From Methanomicrobiales archaeon (GTDB lineage Archaea > Halobacteriota > Methanomicrobia > Methanomicrobiales > Methanospirillaceae): DNA of 34,673 bases. The stretch covers positions 1 through 34,673 of the forward strand of contig JAAEES010000001.1 of assembly GCA_013415575.1 (NCBI GenBank). The letters are read 5' to 3'. A model generated the notes under the pieces. That model was not told the origin of the DNA. It did no database searches and saw only the letters and a program-made list of their open reading frames with translations. Shown here piece after piece: positions 1-7,816 of the stretch. Made by a program: the position numbers and the translations under genes. The first letter of the stretch is position 1. Every line of letters starts with the position of its first letter.

Positions 1-246
1 ACAGGAGTTGCAGACCACACACCGGAGACGGTCGATAGTCCAGGTTTTCTCTTCCCTTGCCACGCATATCGCCTCGGCCGGGCACTTCTTCATGCACAGA
101 CCGCACGAGATGCACGCTGAACCGTCGAATACCACGTGTCCCCGGGAGATATCGGTCATCTTTGCCGGCCGGGAAGGGTACATCAGGGTTGCCGGCCGGG
201 AAATCATGCTCTTTATCGCCGTTTTAGCCATCTCAAAGAATGCCAC
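1..246 (-). CDS. echF: Ech hydrogenase ferredoxin-like subunit EchF (partial)
   Basis: This is the polyferredoxin subunit that passes electrons between soluble ferredoxin and the small subunit of the energy-converting hydrogenase. I translated the minus strand from a GTG at 246: 82 codons are visible before the window edge. A first 4Fe-4S motif has Cys45, Cys48, Cys51 and Cys55 (CxxCxxCxxxCP). A second motif begins with Cys76, Cys79 and Cys82 and runs off the window. GTG 246 is chosen because a GAGAGGTGAT-like ribosome-binding site lies about 5 nt upstream; ATG 231 is the alternative. The gene starts 6 nt after the echE stop, so it is the last visible gene of the ech operon. The C-terminus is missing only because the window ends. 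Confidence 0.88.
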   Translation of the reverse strand, partial: MAFFEMAKTAIKSMISRPATLMYPSRPAKMTDISRGHVVFDGSACISCGLCMKKCPAEAICVAREEKTWTIDRLRCVVCNSC

Positions 247-252
247 TCCTCA

Positions 253-1332
253 TCACCTCTCCATGCATCCGATGCACGGGTCGATCGAGAGCACGATCAC
301 CGGTACATCGGCAAGTTCACAGCCCTGGAGCATTTTGACCAGGGGCGGTACGTTGGTCAGGGTCGGCGTCCTGATACGGGATCGGACCAGGTGCTTGGTT
401 CCATCCCCCTTGACGTAGTGGACGAGTTCGCCCCGCGGCTGTTCTGCCCTGGAGAAGTACTCTCCCTCGGGGTTGCCCTTCACTTTGACCTCGATTTCGC
501 CGTCAGGGATCCTCTCAATCGCCATACGGATGATCTCCACTGAGGAAAAGAGCTCCCTGACTCTCACCGCGCAGCGCGCATAGCAGTCACCGCCCTTCTC
601 GACCACCGGTTCAAACCCGAGATCGCCATAGGCAGCATATCCTGTCATCCTCATGTCGATTGCCACCCCGCTCCCGCGGCCGGTGGGGCCGACGGCACCG
701 GTATCATAGGCATCGGTCTTCGACAAGTTCCCGACACCCACCAGTCGTGACTTCACCGAATCATCATGCAGGAAGACATCCGCGAGATCTGAGAGTTTTT
801 GCTCAAAGCCTGCGAGATCTGCAGCCATTGCAGTGAGCTTCCCGTTGCTGATGTCCCTCCGGACCCCTCCAACCTTACAGCTCCCCTGGATAACTCTGCC
901 TCCAGTGGTCTCCTCAAGGACGTCGAGCACAAACTCACGCAAACGCCAGGAGTTCATGAAGAGGTTCTCGAAACCCATCGAATCGGCAAACAGACCAAGC
1001 CAGAGGAGGTGGGAGTGAATTCTCGAGTATTCCGACCAGATCGTGCGGAGGTAGTGTGCCCGGGGCGGGACTTCAAGGTCCATGACCTGTTCAATACCCT
1101 GGCAGTACGTCATGCCATGGATGAAGCTGCAGATGCCGCAGGTCCGCTCGGCGATGTACACGTATTCCGGGAACTCCCGTTTCGTGACCAGGGTCTCCAG
1201 CCCCCGGTGAATGTATCCGATCGAGGGTATGGCGTCAACAACCGTCTCATCCTCGAGCACGAGGTCCAGGTGGATTGGCTCGGGGAGAACGGGATGCTGG
1301 GGGCCAAACGGCATCACGATCTGTCGTGACAT
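253..1332 (-). CDS. echE: Ech hydrogenase large (catalytic NiFe) subunit EchE
   Basis: This is the catalytic large subunit of a group 4 membrane-bound [NiFe] hydrogenase, related to NuoD. It is 359 aa, normal for the family. The N-terminal nickel motif RTCGICSFIHG gives Cys65 and Cys68. The C-terminal motif DPCIGC gives Cys353 and Cys356. Only three residues follow Cys356, so no long maturation peptide is evident, as is usual for Ech-type enzymes. The start ATG lies inside the 3' end of echD (19-nt overlap), so translation is probably coupled. In hydrogenotrophic methanogens Ech uses the ion gradient to reduce ferredoxin with H2 for biosynthesis. Confidence 0.93.
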   Translation of the reverse strand: MSRQIVMPFGPQHPVLPEPIHLDLVLEDETVVDAIPSIGYIHRGLETLVTKREFPEYVYIAERTCGICSFIHGMTYCQGIEQVMDLEVPPRAHYLRTIWSEYSRIHSHLLWLGLFADSMGFENLFMNSWRLREFVLDVLEETTGGRVIQGSCKVGGVRRDISNGKLTAMAADLAGFEQKLSDLADVFLHDDSVKSRLVGVGNLSKTDAYDTGAVGPTGRGSGVAIDMRMTGYAAYGDLGFEPVVEKGGDCYARCAVRVRELFSSVEIIRMAIERIPDGEIEVKVKGNPEGEYFSRAEQPRGELVHYVKGDGTKHLVRSRIRTPTLTNVPPLVKMLQGCELADVPVIVLSIDPCIGCMER

Positions 1333-1697
1333 GGGCCCTCCCCCTTGAAGACCTGGGTTCTGAACGGATATGGCACGGCCGTCCTGATGAAATTCCCATG
1401 AAAGTCGACATTCATTCCCTTCACCTGCACCCCAAAGAGGTCGTGCATCTCGTTTTCATATACAAATGCGCCCCAGTACATCCCGCTGATGCTCGGCACT
1501 TCAGTGTCGGGGTCAATGATGATCCTGACATTCTCAAACCGCAGGTCCTTCTCAAAGGAGTAATTGATCTCGAAGAGGTCCCCGACCTTGCTGCAGGTCA
1601 CCTGGACAAGGCGGTATCCTCCACTTCTATAGGCTTGCACCTTCCCGATCAGGTTCGCGACCTCTATCTCTGTGGTTGTCTGCTCTTCGATTTTCAT
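1314..1697 (-). CDS. echD: Ech hydrogenase NuoC-like subunit EchD
   Basis: A 127-aa NuoC/30-kDa-like peripheral subunit of the hydrogenase. The segment around WGAFVYENEMHDLFGV is the typical NuoC signature (ExEhhDLFG), and the C-terminus ends in a proline-rich PYPFRTQVF stretch. The start is ATG 1697, which overlaps the echC stop by ATGA; the open frame extends further upstream, but that part is only the antisense-like continuation inside echC. It sits between echC and echE, where the family expects it. Confidence 0.88.
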   Translation of the reverse strand: MKIEEQTTTEIEVANLIGKVQAYRSGGYRLVQVTCSKVGDLFEINYSFEKDLRFENVRIIIDPDTEVPSISGMYWGAFVYENEMHDLFGVQVKGMNVDFHGNFIRTAVPYPFRTQVFKGEGPCHDRS

Positions 1698-2161
1698 ACC
1701 GTCTCTCCTCCGGTCGCTTTCTTCCCGGTGTCCGGTTGTCTCATCCGGGCCCTTTTTTCCTCGAGAATGCCCAGAGCCTTGACGATGCCGTCGATGATCG
1801 ACTCCGGTCGTGCCGCACATCCGGGTACGTAGACATCCACGGGGATGATGCGGTCGATTCCTCCCATGATATTGTAGCACTCACGGAAAACGCCTCCTGA
1901 AGTGGCACAGATCCCGACGGCAACCACCACCTTCGGATCAGGGATCTGTTCATAGATATTTTTGATAACCTCCCGGTTCTGTTCATTAACGCCCCCGGTC
2001 ACAACGAAAATGTCAGAATGTTTGGGGTTACCGGTGTTCAGAATTCCGAATCGTTCGACATCGTAGAGGGGAGTGAGACACGCAAGCACCTCGATGTCGC
2101 AGCCGTTGCAGGATGAGGCATCGTAGTGCAGTATCCAGGGGGATCGGGTGAGGTATGTCAT
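1694..2161 (-). CDS. echC: Ech hydrogenase small subunit EchC (NuoB-like)
   Basis: A 155-aa small subunit holding the 4Fe-4S cluster next to the NiFe site. Likely ligands are Cys18 and Cys21 (SCNGCD), Cys85 (GICATSGG) and Cys115 (VPGCAARPE); the last fits the PGC-x-x-xPE signature of NuoB and the [NiFe] small subunits. There is no signal peptide, as expected for a group 4 enzyme facing the cytoplasm. The start ATG 2161 overlaps the echB stop (ATGA), so the 32 additional residues of the longer open frame were rejected. Confidence 0.92.
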   Translation of the reverse strand: MTYLTRSPWILHYDASSCNGCDIEVLACLTPLYDVERFGILNTGNPKHSDIFVVTGGVNEQNREVIKNIYEQIPDPKVVVAVGICATSGGVFRECYNIMGGIDRIIPVDVYVPGCAARPESIIDGIVKALGILEEKRARMRQPDTGKKATGGETV

Positions 2162-3024
2162 GGCAGAAGACCTCCCGCGAGGTAGTAGAGCACAGCAAGG
2201 TTCACCAGACCCAGCATGCCGGCAATAATCCAGGCACTCCGGAGCGTGAACTGCCACTTTACACGGGAGAAGGTATTGTCAATCAGGATCTCCAGCAGGT
2301 ATGCGATAACCAGTGCTGCGAGAGCCAGGGGTATGCTGAAGGCAAAGAAGAGGAAGATGACCCCGAGCAGAAAGACATTCTCATACCAGTGGGCGATCTC
2401 AATCTTTGCGAGGCTTGGGCCGGTGAATTCCGTTGTGACTCCCTTGACCAGTTCCTGATGCGCATGGTGCGAGGTTGAGAGATCGAAGGGGGACTTGCGG
2501 AGCTTGATGGTGAGCACCATGAGGAACCCGATGAACACTCCCGGCAGGTACATGATAAGGGGAAGGGATGAGGCGGCAATATCGCTCACAAAGAAGCTGC
2601 CCGCAACCATGTACATTCCGACCGCGGTGAGGATGATCATAGGCTCATATGCAATAATCTGGATAAGCTCACGCTCGGCGCCGATGAAGCTGTACGGGGA
2701 ATATGACGCATAGCCTCCGAGCACGAGGAAGATGTGGGCAAGAGTGAAGGCAAAGATTACCAGCAGCATGTCCCCGCCGGCGAAGAAGAGCGCACCGGAT
2801 ACGATGATGAAGACCAGGTAGCTCAGCACGTAGAAGTTCTGCGTGGTGGTAACCACGAGATTCTCCTTCTCGAAGAGCTTTCCCACATCGTAAAATGGCT
2901 GCAGGATCGGGGGCCCGACCCGGCCCTGCATCCGTGCGGTCACCTTCCGGTCGATCCCGCTGACGAGCCCACCGATGAACGGGGCAAGGATGATGAAGAG
3001 GAGTGCAGTCCAGAGCGAAATCAT
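2158..3024 (-). CDS. echB: Ech hydrogenase membrane subunit EchB (NuoH-like)
   Basis: A 288-aa NuoH/subunit-1-type integral membrane protein that anchors the hydrogenase module and links it to the ion-translocating subunit. The sequence is hydrophobic throughout. NuoH-like landmarks include the early GRVGPPILQPFYDVGKLF loop, the GAERELIQIIAYE loop and the SPFDLSTSHHAHQELVKG loop, which carry charged residues typical of the quinone-site and E-channel region of complex I. It overlaps echA upstream and echC downstream by 4 nt each. Confidence 0.93.
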   Translation of the reverse strand: MISLWTALLFIILAPFIGGLVSGIDRKVTARMQGRVGPPILQPFYDVGKLFEKENLVVTTTQNFYVLSYLVFIIVSGALFFAGGDMLLVIFAFTLAHIFLVLGGYASYSPYSFIGAERELIQIIAYEPMIILTAVGMYMVAGSFFVSDIAASSLPLIMYLPGVFIGFLMVLTIKLRKSPFDLSTSHHAHQELVKGVTTEFTGPSLAKIEIAHWYENVFLLGVIFLFFAFSIPLALAALVIAYLLEILIDNTFSRVKWQFTLRSAWIIAGMLGLVNLAVLYYLAGGLLP

Positions 3025-4925
3025 AGGATCATCCCCGCAAGAATAACCCCGGCCAGGAGAATGAGACCGAAGCAGAGCGCTGTGCCGGTCATCAGCAGCC
3101 TCTTTTCGCCAAACATGTCATTGAAGTAGTAGTTGGTGAGGGTCACATCCCGTGTGATCCCCATGGACCCCGCGAATTTCAGGTCAGGGCTGGTCGGCCT
3201 CCCTCCCATGTAGGCGGAGACTTTCTTCCCGTTGTTGCCGGAAATAAGCATGGAGAAGGGCATGATCATCAGCAGGAAGAGCATCATGGCCATGATGATG
3301 AGGTTGTCCTGGGAGAGCCGGGCGGTCTGTCCGTATACCGCAAGCACGAACGGCTCGATGAGGGTGGACGAGATGAGAGGGAAGATCAGGCAGATGAGCA
3401 CGGTCAGCCCGGTCAGGATATAGAGGACTAACCATTTTTCGACCTTCACACTCTTCTCTTCACCAACTGCATTCGGATCGAACGAAAGGATCTTCCCCAT
3501 CCATTTGGACCAGAAGAAGACGGTGAGCGACCCGCCGAAGGCAAGGATGGCCACAAAAATGAGGCCGAACTGGGCTTCGATGAACGCCTCGATCGCTGCC
3601 CACTTGGAGATCAGCATCCCGAACGGAGCAAGGAACATGCCGGCAATACCGACAATCATCATCACCGCGAGTTTGGGCATCCGGATGATGAGGCCGGACA
3701 TATCCTCGATATTTCTGCTGCCGATGCGGTGTTCCACCGTCCCTACACAGAGGAAGAGGAGCGACTTGGCAATGGCATGGAAGATGATCAGCAGGATGGC
3801 GGCCCACACCAGCTTGTAGGTTCCGACACCGGCACAGGCCACGATAAGGCCGAGATTGGCGATAGTGGAATACGCGAGCACTTTCTTTGCATTGCTCTGG
3901 GATATGGCGATAGCAGAGGCCAGCAGGAAGGTAAATCCCCCGATCAGGCCGATGATCAGTCCTTCAGGCGTCCCGGTAAGGACTGGTGCAAACCGTACGA
4001 TGATGTAGACCCCCGCCTTCACCATGGTGCTGGAATGGAGAAGGGCAGACACCGGTGTGGGTGCCACCATCGCACCTACCAGCCATGATGAGAATGGCAT
4101 GAGAGCAGCCTTGGTGATGCCGGCAAATCCCAGCAGTACGGCCGGGATGAGAGCGATCGCATGCCCTGAAGCCAGAAGGTTTTCAATCTCGAGCAGGCCT
4201 CCGGTAGGATCGACCGAAAGTACGTAGATGAGCGCCCCGGCAAAGGCAATACCGCCGAGCAGGTTCATCTCCAGGGCAAGGAATGCGTTATTGGTCGCCT
4301 CATGGGTTTCGGCATACCCGATCAGGATGAACGAACAGAGCGTGGTAATCTCCCAGAAAAAGAAGACCCAGAGGAGGTTATTGGAAAAGACCAGCCCGAA
4401 CATTGCGGCAAGAAAGACGAATACCATGAAGAAGTAAAGTCTCCGCCGGTCTTTCACTTCAGGGTGACGGGTATGGTAGGTCTCCATGTAGCCGAGAGAA
4501 TACACACAGATGAGTGTCCCGATGATCCCGATGATCATGGCCATGATGAGTGAGAACTGGTCGATAAACAGGTTGGTTTCGGGATGAGCATCGGAGAGCA
4601 GCACGAGTTCAACAAGGAGCAGGAGTGCAGTCTGGAAGAGGACGAGTACGACCGCGAGGTACTTCCTGTACCGAATGCCCAGGTAAAGCAACAGCACGGC
4701 AATGATCAGCTCGATTCCGAACATAATCTCTGTCGCCGGTTCAAAGGGGGCTGAAAAGAGTACCAGTCCCTGATTGTAGTACCGTATAAGGAGGTATACT
4801 GAGCCAGCTCCTATGACCAGGGCGGCAATCTTCACCACAGAATCGCGAAAAGCACCCCGTGAAATAAACAAGAGGAGAAATGCGACAATGGTGGGAAATA
4901 TGATGAGAAATGCCAGTTCGATCAT
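3021..4925 (-). CDS. echA: Ech hydrogenase ion-translocating membrane subunit EchA (NuoL-like)
   Basis: A 634-aa NuoL/MrpA-type antiporter-like subunit, the presumed H+ or Na+ channel of the hydrogenase. Nearly the whole protein consists of membrane segments. The conserved core is visible as FFWEITTLCSF, then FAGITKAALMPFSSWLVGAM and SALLHSSTMVKAGVYII, the antiporter signature with its lysines and histidine. It is the first gene of the operon. The ATG at 4925 is preceded by an AT-rich region with TATA-like elements on the minus strand (4990-5008). Confidence 0.93.
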   Translation of the reverse strand: MIELAFLIIFPTIVAFLLLFISRGAFRDSVVKIAALVIGAGSVYLLIRYYNQGLVLFSAPFEPATEIMFGIELIIAVLLLYLGIRYRKYLAVVLVLFQTALLLLVELVLLSDAHPETNLFIDQFSLIMAMIIGIIGTLICVYSLGYMETYHTRHPEVKDRRRLYFFMVFVFLAAMFGLVFSNNLLWVFFFWEITTLCSFILIGYAETHEATNNAFLALEMNLLGGIAFAGALIYVLSVDPTGGLLEIENLLASGHAIALIPAVLLGFAGITKAALMPFSSWLVGAMVAPTPVSALLHSSTMVKAGVYIIVRFAPVLTGTPEGLIIGLIGGFTFLLASAIAISQSNAKKVLAYSTIANLGLIVACAGVGTYKLVWAAILLIIFHAIAKSLLFLCVGTVEHRIGSRNIEDMSGLIIRMPKLAVMMIVGIAGMFLAPFGMLISKWAAIEAFIEAQFGLIFVAILAFGGSLTVFFWSKWMGKILSFDPNAVGEEKSVKVEKWLVLYILTGLTVLICLIFPLISSTLIEPFVLAVYGQTARLSQDNLIIMAMMLFLLMIMPFSMLISGNNGKKVSAYMGGRPTSPDLKFAGSMGITRDVTLTNYYFNDMFGEKRLLMTGTALCFGLILLAGVILAGMIL

Positions 4926-4989
4926 GGAAAAATCATCCAGGCTAACAGGTTTGCAATTTCTTCATTATTAATCATACTAAATGTGCAAA

Positions 4990-5010
4990 AGGTATCTTTT
5001 TTAAAACCAG
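4990..5010 (-). promoter_or_regulatory. Probable TATA region of the ech operon
   Basis: On the minus strand the sequence reads TTTTAAAAAAGATACC, an archaeal TATA-like element. It lies about 65-85 nt upstream of the echA start, which predicts transcription starting near 4970 and a leader of about 45 nt. No clear operator was seen. The assignment rests on base composition and position only. Confidence 0.4.
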
Positions 5011-5066
5011 CCGACAGGTGGATATGGTTTTCCGAATTGAAATAGGATCAGGGAACCTCCCACAGA

Positions 5067-5077
5067 GCTTTTTTATA
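5067..5077 (+). promoter_or_regulatory. Probable TATA box of the 109-aa gene
   Basis: CTTTTTTATACC lies about 50 nt upstream of ATG 5125. An archaeal start about 25 nt downstream would give a 20-30 nt leader containing GGGTGA at 5113-5118, a reasonable ribosome-binding site. Confidence 0.4.
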
Positions 5078-5124
5078 CCGTGAGATGTAATTCAGCCATA
5101 CCCCCGGATGCAGGGTGACGTGCC

Positions 5125-5454
5125 ATGCCTGAGGTCTCAAAAACGGAAATCGGGAGGCGTTTTTTCAAGCTCCAGAAGGAAAAGAATGTGGAAAAAGCAA
5201 TCGAGAAGATCAGACAGAGTATGGGCCCTGAGTGGTCACTGTTCACCCATGCAGACATAGAAGCGCTGAAATATATTCTCGGCGAGAGCTGGGTGTTTAT
5301 CGATCGCGATGCCTGGGAGAAGATCTCTTTTACCCGTTTGTCGGGAATCGATCTCCGCGAGCTGATCCGGACCGGAAAGGAGGCACTCGACAGGGTCATT
5401 ACCGACCAGGCCGCCGTCCAGAAGGCTACAGTGATTCTATCAAAATCATCCTGA
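5125..5454 (+). CDS. Uncharacterised 109-aa soluble protein
   Basis: I do not recognise this protein. It is 109 aa, highly charged and without membrane segments. An N-terminal basic helix (EIGRRFFKLQKEKNVEKAIEKIRQ) is followed by a mixed region with a run of aromatic residues (SWVFIDRDAWEKISF) and a C-terminal helix rich in charged residues. It has its own TATA-like element and ribosome-binding site and is read opposite to both the ech and the atp operons that flank it. Base composition and codon use look like its neighbours, so it is probably a real, lineage-restricted gene. Its position suggests nothing firm about function. Confidence 0.7.
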   Translation: MPEVSKTEIGRRFFKLQKEKNVEKAIEKIRQSMGPEWSLFTHADIEALKYILGESWVFIDRDAWEKISFTRLSGIDLRELIRTGKEALDRVITDQAAVQKATVILSKSS

Positions 5455-5763
5455 ATTCCCCCCTTTTTTCCATAACTGCATGGCAATGCGGGTGAGCATA
5501 TCTTTATTCAGAATATACCCACAACCGGAATGGTGTACAGTTCCGGACATGGCTGGTGCAGCCGGTAATCAGGTGCCGGACGGGTGGGGTCTGAAACATG
5601 CGTTCATACAGGAAACTCAGGCAGGTCCTCGTCACTATGAAGAATGGACACGCGGGCGCTGCAGGTGATACGGATCATCTCGTTGGTATCTATGACCGGA
5701 TTGCCCGGAAAGAAAACAGAAAATAAGGATTGATGTTCCGGCGGGCCTGGATGAGGGAATCGT
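5455..5763. other. Intergenic region between the 109-aa gene and atpD
   Basis: This 309-base stretch has a poly-T tract (CCCCTTTTTTCC, about 5458-5470) that can end the upstream gene. A TATA-like stretch (TATCTTTATTC and AATATACCC, 5500-5520) follows on the plus strand. GC-rich sequence with short inverted repeats (for example GGCT-N5-AGCC) then leads into a possible 42-aa ORF at 5598-5726. No atp promoter is needed here because atpD is the last gene of its operon. Confidence 0.5.
5598..5726 (+). CDS. Possible 42-aa small protein
   Basis: A short frame from ATG 5598 encodes a basic 42-residue peptide starting MRSYRKLRQVL and ending YDRIARKENRK. It lies about 80 nt downstream of a TATA-like stretch, but no good ribosome-binding site is visible. 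I do not recognise it. It could be a small gene, a remnant, or chance; nothing else in the region supports it. Confidence 0.25.
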   Translation: MRSYRKLRQVLVTMKNGHAGAAGDTDHLVGIYDRIARKENRK

Positions 5764-6411
5764 TCAGGCAGCCGCAGCTTTCTTCTTCTTCCGCTCCAGC
5801 AGCTTCTTGACTTTTTTCAACCGGTAGAGGTCTTCCCGCTCCCGCTCTCCAATGGTGATCTTGATGTATTTCGCCTGGGCCTTTAGTTCCGGTATCAGCA
5901 CCTGCTCCAGGGCATTCACCCTCCGCCGGTTCATCTGGATTTCTTCGCCAAGCCTTCTGAGCGCTGTCTCGGTCTCGGCAAGACCAATGATGAGGTCAAG
6001 TTCGGCCTCAAACTTCTCTGCAGTCTCATCTATTCTCCCGCTCACGCCAAGAGGGCTGTATCCCCGCTCAAGGCCGCTCTGGGAAAACCGTTTTTTCTCT
6101 ATGATGGGGACGGGCACTCCCATGATATTCTTTCCCCGGATATCAAGGGAGATGTGGCGTTTGGTGGCGAAGGAGACTGATTTCAGCGTGACGGGATCAT
6201 CGACGGCCTGAGCGATCAGGAGCGAGCGCTGGGCGCTGTCGGCCACCGTCTCGAGCATATCCCGGGAGTCGGAGACCGTGACCATGATCCGGAAGAATTC
6301 CTGGATGAGGGCATCCATCTTCTCCCTGAGGAGATCCCGTCCCTGCTCAGCAAGCTTGATCTGCGCCCGTTTCCTGATAAGCTCCATCCGGGTTGGATTC
6401 ACCTGCTCCAT
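5764..6411 (-). CDS. atpD: A-type ATP synthase subunit D (central stalk)
   Basis: A 215-aa central rotor shaft of the archaeal A1Ao ATP synthase. The N-terminal helix starts with the family pattern NPTRMELIRKRAQIKLAEQGRDLLREKMDAL, and the C-terminal helix contains RRRVNALEQVLIPEL, as in the coiled-coil shaft of V/A-type D subunits. A lysine-rich tail (LLERKKKKAAAA) closes the protein. It begins one base after the atpB stop and ends the first operon; about 310 bases without an obvious promoter follow. Confidence 0.94.
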   Translation of the reverse strand: MEQVNPTRMELIRKRAQIKLAEQGRDLLREKMDALIQEFFRIMVTVSDSRDMLETVADSAQRSLLIAQAVDDPVTLKSVSFATKRHISLDIRGKNIMGVPVPIIEKKRFSQSGLERGYSPLGVSGRIDETAEKFEAELDLIIGLAETETALRRLGEEIQMNRRRVNALEQVLIPELKAQAKYIKITIGEREREDLYRLKKVKKLLERKKKKAAAA

Positions 6412-6412
6412 A

Positions 6413-7816
6413 TTATTCAGATCCTGCCTGGTACGAAGGATGGTACCGCTTGATAAACTCGATTTTTATCCGTTTGAGCTCATCTTCCGGTAGCGAAGAG
6501 AGCAGTTCCCAGCCGATGGTGAGGGTATCTTCAATTGACCGGTTCTCATCCCCCTGGGAGATGAACCTGCGCTCGAAATGGTCAGCGAACGTAAGGTATT
6601 TCCGATCAAGATCGGTGAGCGCCTCCTCCCCGACAATCGCCACCAGCCTTCTGAGATCGCGTCCGTACGCGTACGAGGCATAGAGCTGGTCAGCTACATT
6701 CCGGTGATCTTCCCTGGTTTTTCCGGGACCGATGCCGAGGTTCATCAGCCGGGAGAGGCAGGGGAGGGCATCGATGGGAGGATCAGCTCCCCGGCGGAAG
6801 AGGTCACGGGACAGGACGATCTGGCCTTCGGTGATGTACCCGGTCAGATCGGGAACAGGATGGGTAATGTCATCATCCGGCATGGTCAGAATGGGAATCT
6901 GGGTAATGGATCCGGTTTTCCCTTTGATCCTCCCGGCACGTTCGTAGATTGAAGCCAGATCAGTATACATGTACCCGGGATAACCCCGCCGGCCAGGAAC
7001 CTCTTCTCTCGCCGTGGAGATCTCCCGGAGTGCTTCACAGTAGTTGGTCATGTCGGTGAGGATGACCAGGACATGGAGGTTATGGGTATAGGCAAGGAAT
7101 TCAGCAACCGAGAGGGCACACCGCGGGGTTGCCACCCGCTCAATGGTCGGGTCATCGGCAAGGTTCAGGAAAAAGACCACCCGCTCCAGGGCACCGGTCC
7201 GTTCAAAGTCGCCCATGAAGAACGATGCCTCTTTATAGGTAATCCCCATAGCAGCAAAGACCACCGCGAACTGTTCGCCTTCGCCGATCACCTTGCTCTG
7301 CCGTGCGATCTGGGCTGCGAGCTTGTTGGCCGGAAGCCCGGATCCTGAGAATATCGGCAGTTTCTGACCCCTGACAAGGGTATTGAGTGCATCGATCGCC
7401 GAAACTCCGGTCTGGATGAAATCAGAGGGTTTGTCCCTGGCATACGGATTGATGGGCATGCCGGCAATATCTACCGTGTCTTCAGGGATAATGTCCGGCC
7501 TCCCGTCGCGTGGTTTGCCAACACCATTGAAGATTCTCCCCAGCATGTCGAGAGAGACATCGATCCGTGGTGGTTCGCCGGTAAACCTGACACTGGTTAC
7601 CGAGTTGTCAATTCCGCTCGTCCCTTCATACACCTGGACCACGGCCATATCCTTGGAGATATCCAGGATCTGGCCGTTCCGCGTCTCCCCGTCAGGGAGT
7701 TTAATCCGCGCTGTTTCACCGTAAGATGCTCCAACAGGTCGTTCAACAAAGAGGAGAGGGCCGGAGACATAGCTGACGGTGCGATACTCTCTGCTCATCA
7801 GCGATCGGGTCTTCAT
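6413..7816 (-). CDS. atpB: A-type ATP synthase subunit B (non-catalytic)
   Basis: The 467-aa non-catalytic nucleotide-binding-fold subunit of the A1 head. Family landmarks include LGRIFNGVGKPRDGRPDI, the degenerate P-loop region IFSGSGLPANKLAAQIARQ, VLVILTDMTNYCEALREIS and RRGYPGYMYTDLASIYERAG. The start ATG 7816 overlaps the atpA stop (ATGA); the internal ATG at 7798 is less likely because of that coupling. It lies in the standard A-B-D order. Confidence 0.95.
   Translation of the reverse strand: MKTRSLMSREYRTVSYVSGPLLFVERPVGASYGETARIKLPDGETRNGQILDISKDMAVVQVYEGTSGIDNSVTSVRFTGEPPRIDVSLDMLGRIFNGVGKPRDGRPDIIPEDTVDIAGMPINPYARDKPSDFIQTGVSAIDALNTLVRGQKLPIFSGSGLPANKLAAQIARQSKVIGEGEQFAVVFAAMGITYKEASFFMGDFERTGALERVVFFLNLADDPTIERVATPRCALSVAEFLAYTHNLHVLVILTDMTNYCEALREISTAREEVPGRRGYPGYMYTDLASIYERAGRIKGKTGSITQIPILTMPDDDITHPVPDLTGYITEGQIVLSRDLFRRGADPPIDALPCLSRLMNLGIGPGKTREDHRNVADQLYASYAYGRDLRRLVAIVGEEALTDLDRKYLTFADHFERRFISQGDENRSIEDTLTIGWELLSSLPEDELKRIKIEFIKRYHPSYQAGSE

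Noticed and set aside
799..1329. 176-aa plus-strand frame opposite echE
   Set aside because: It is an antisense shadow of a strongly supported gene with NiFe motifs.
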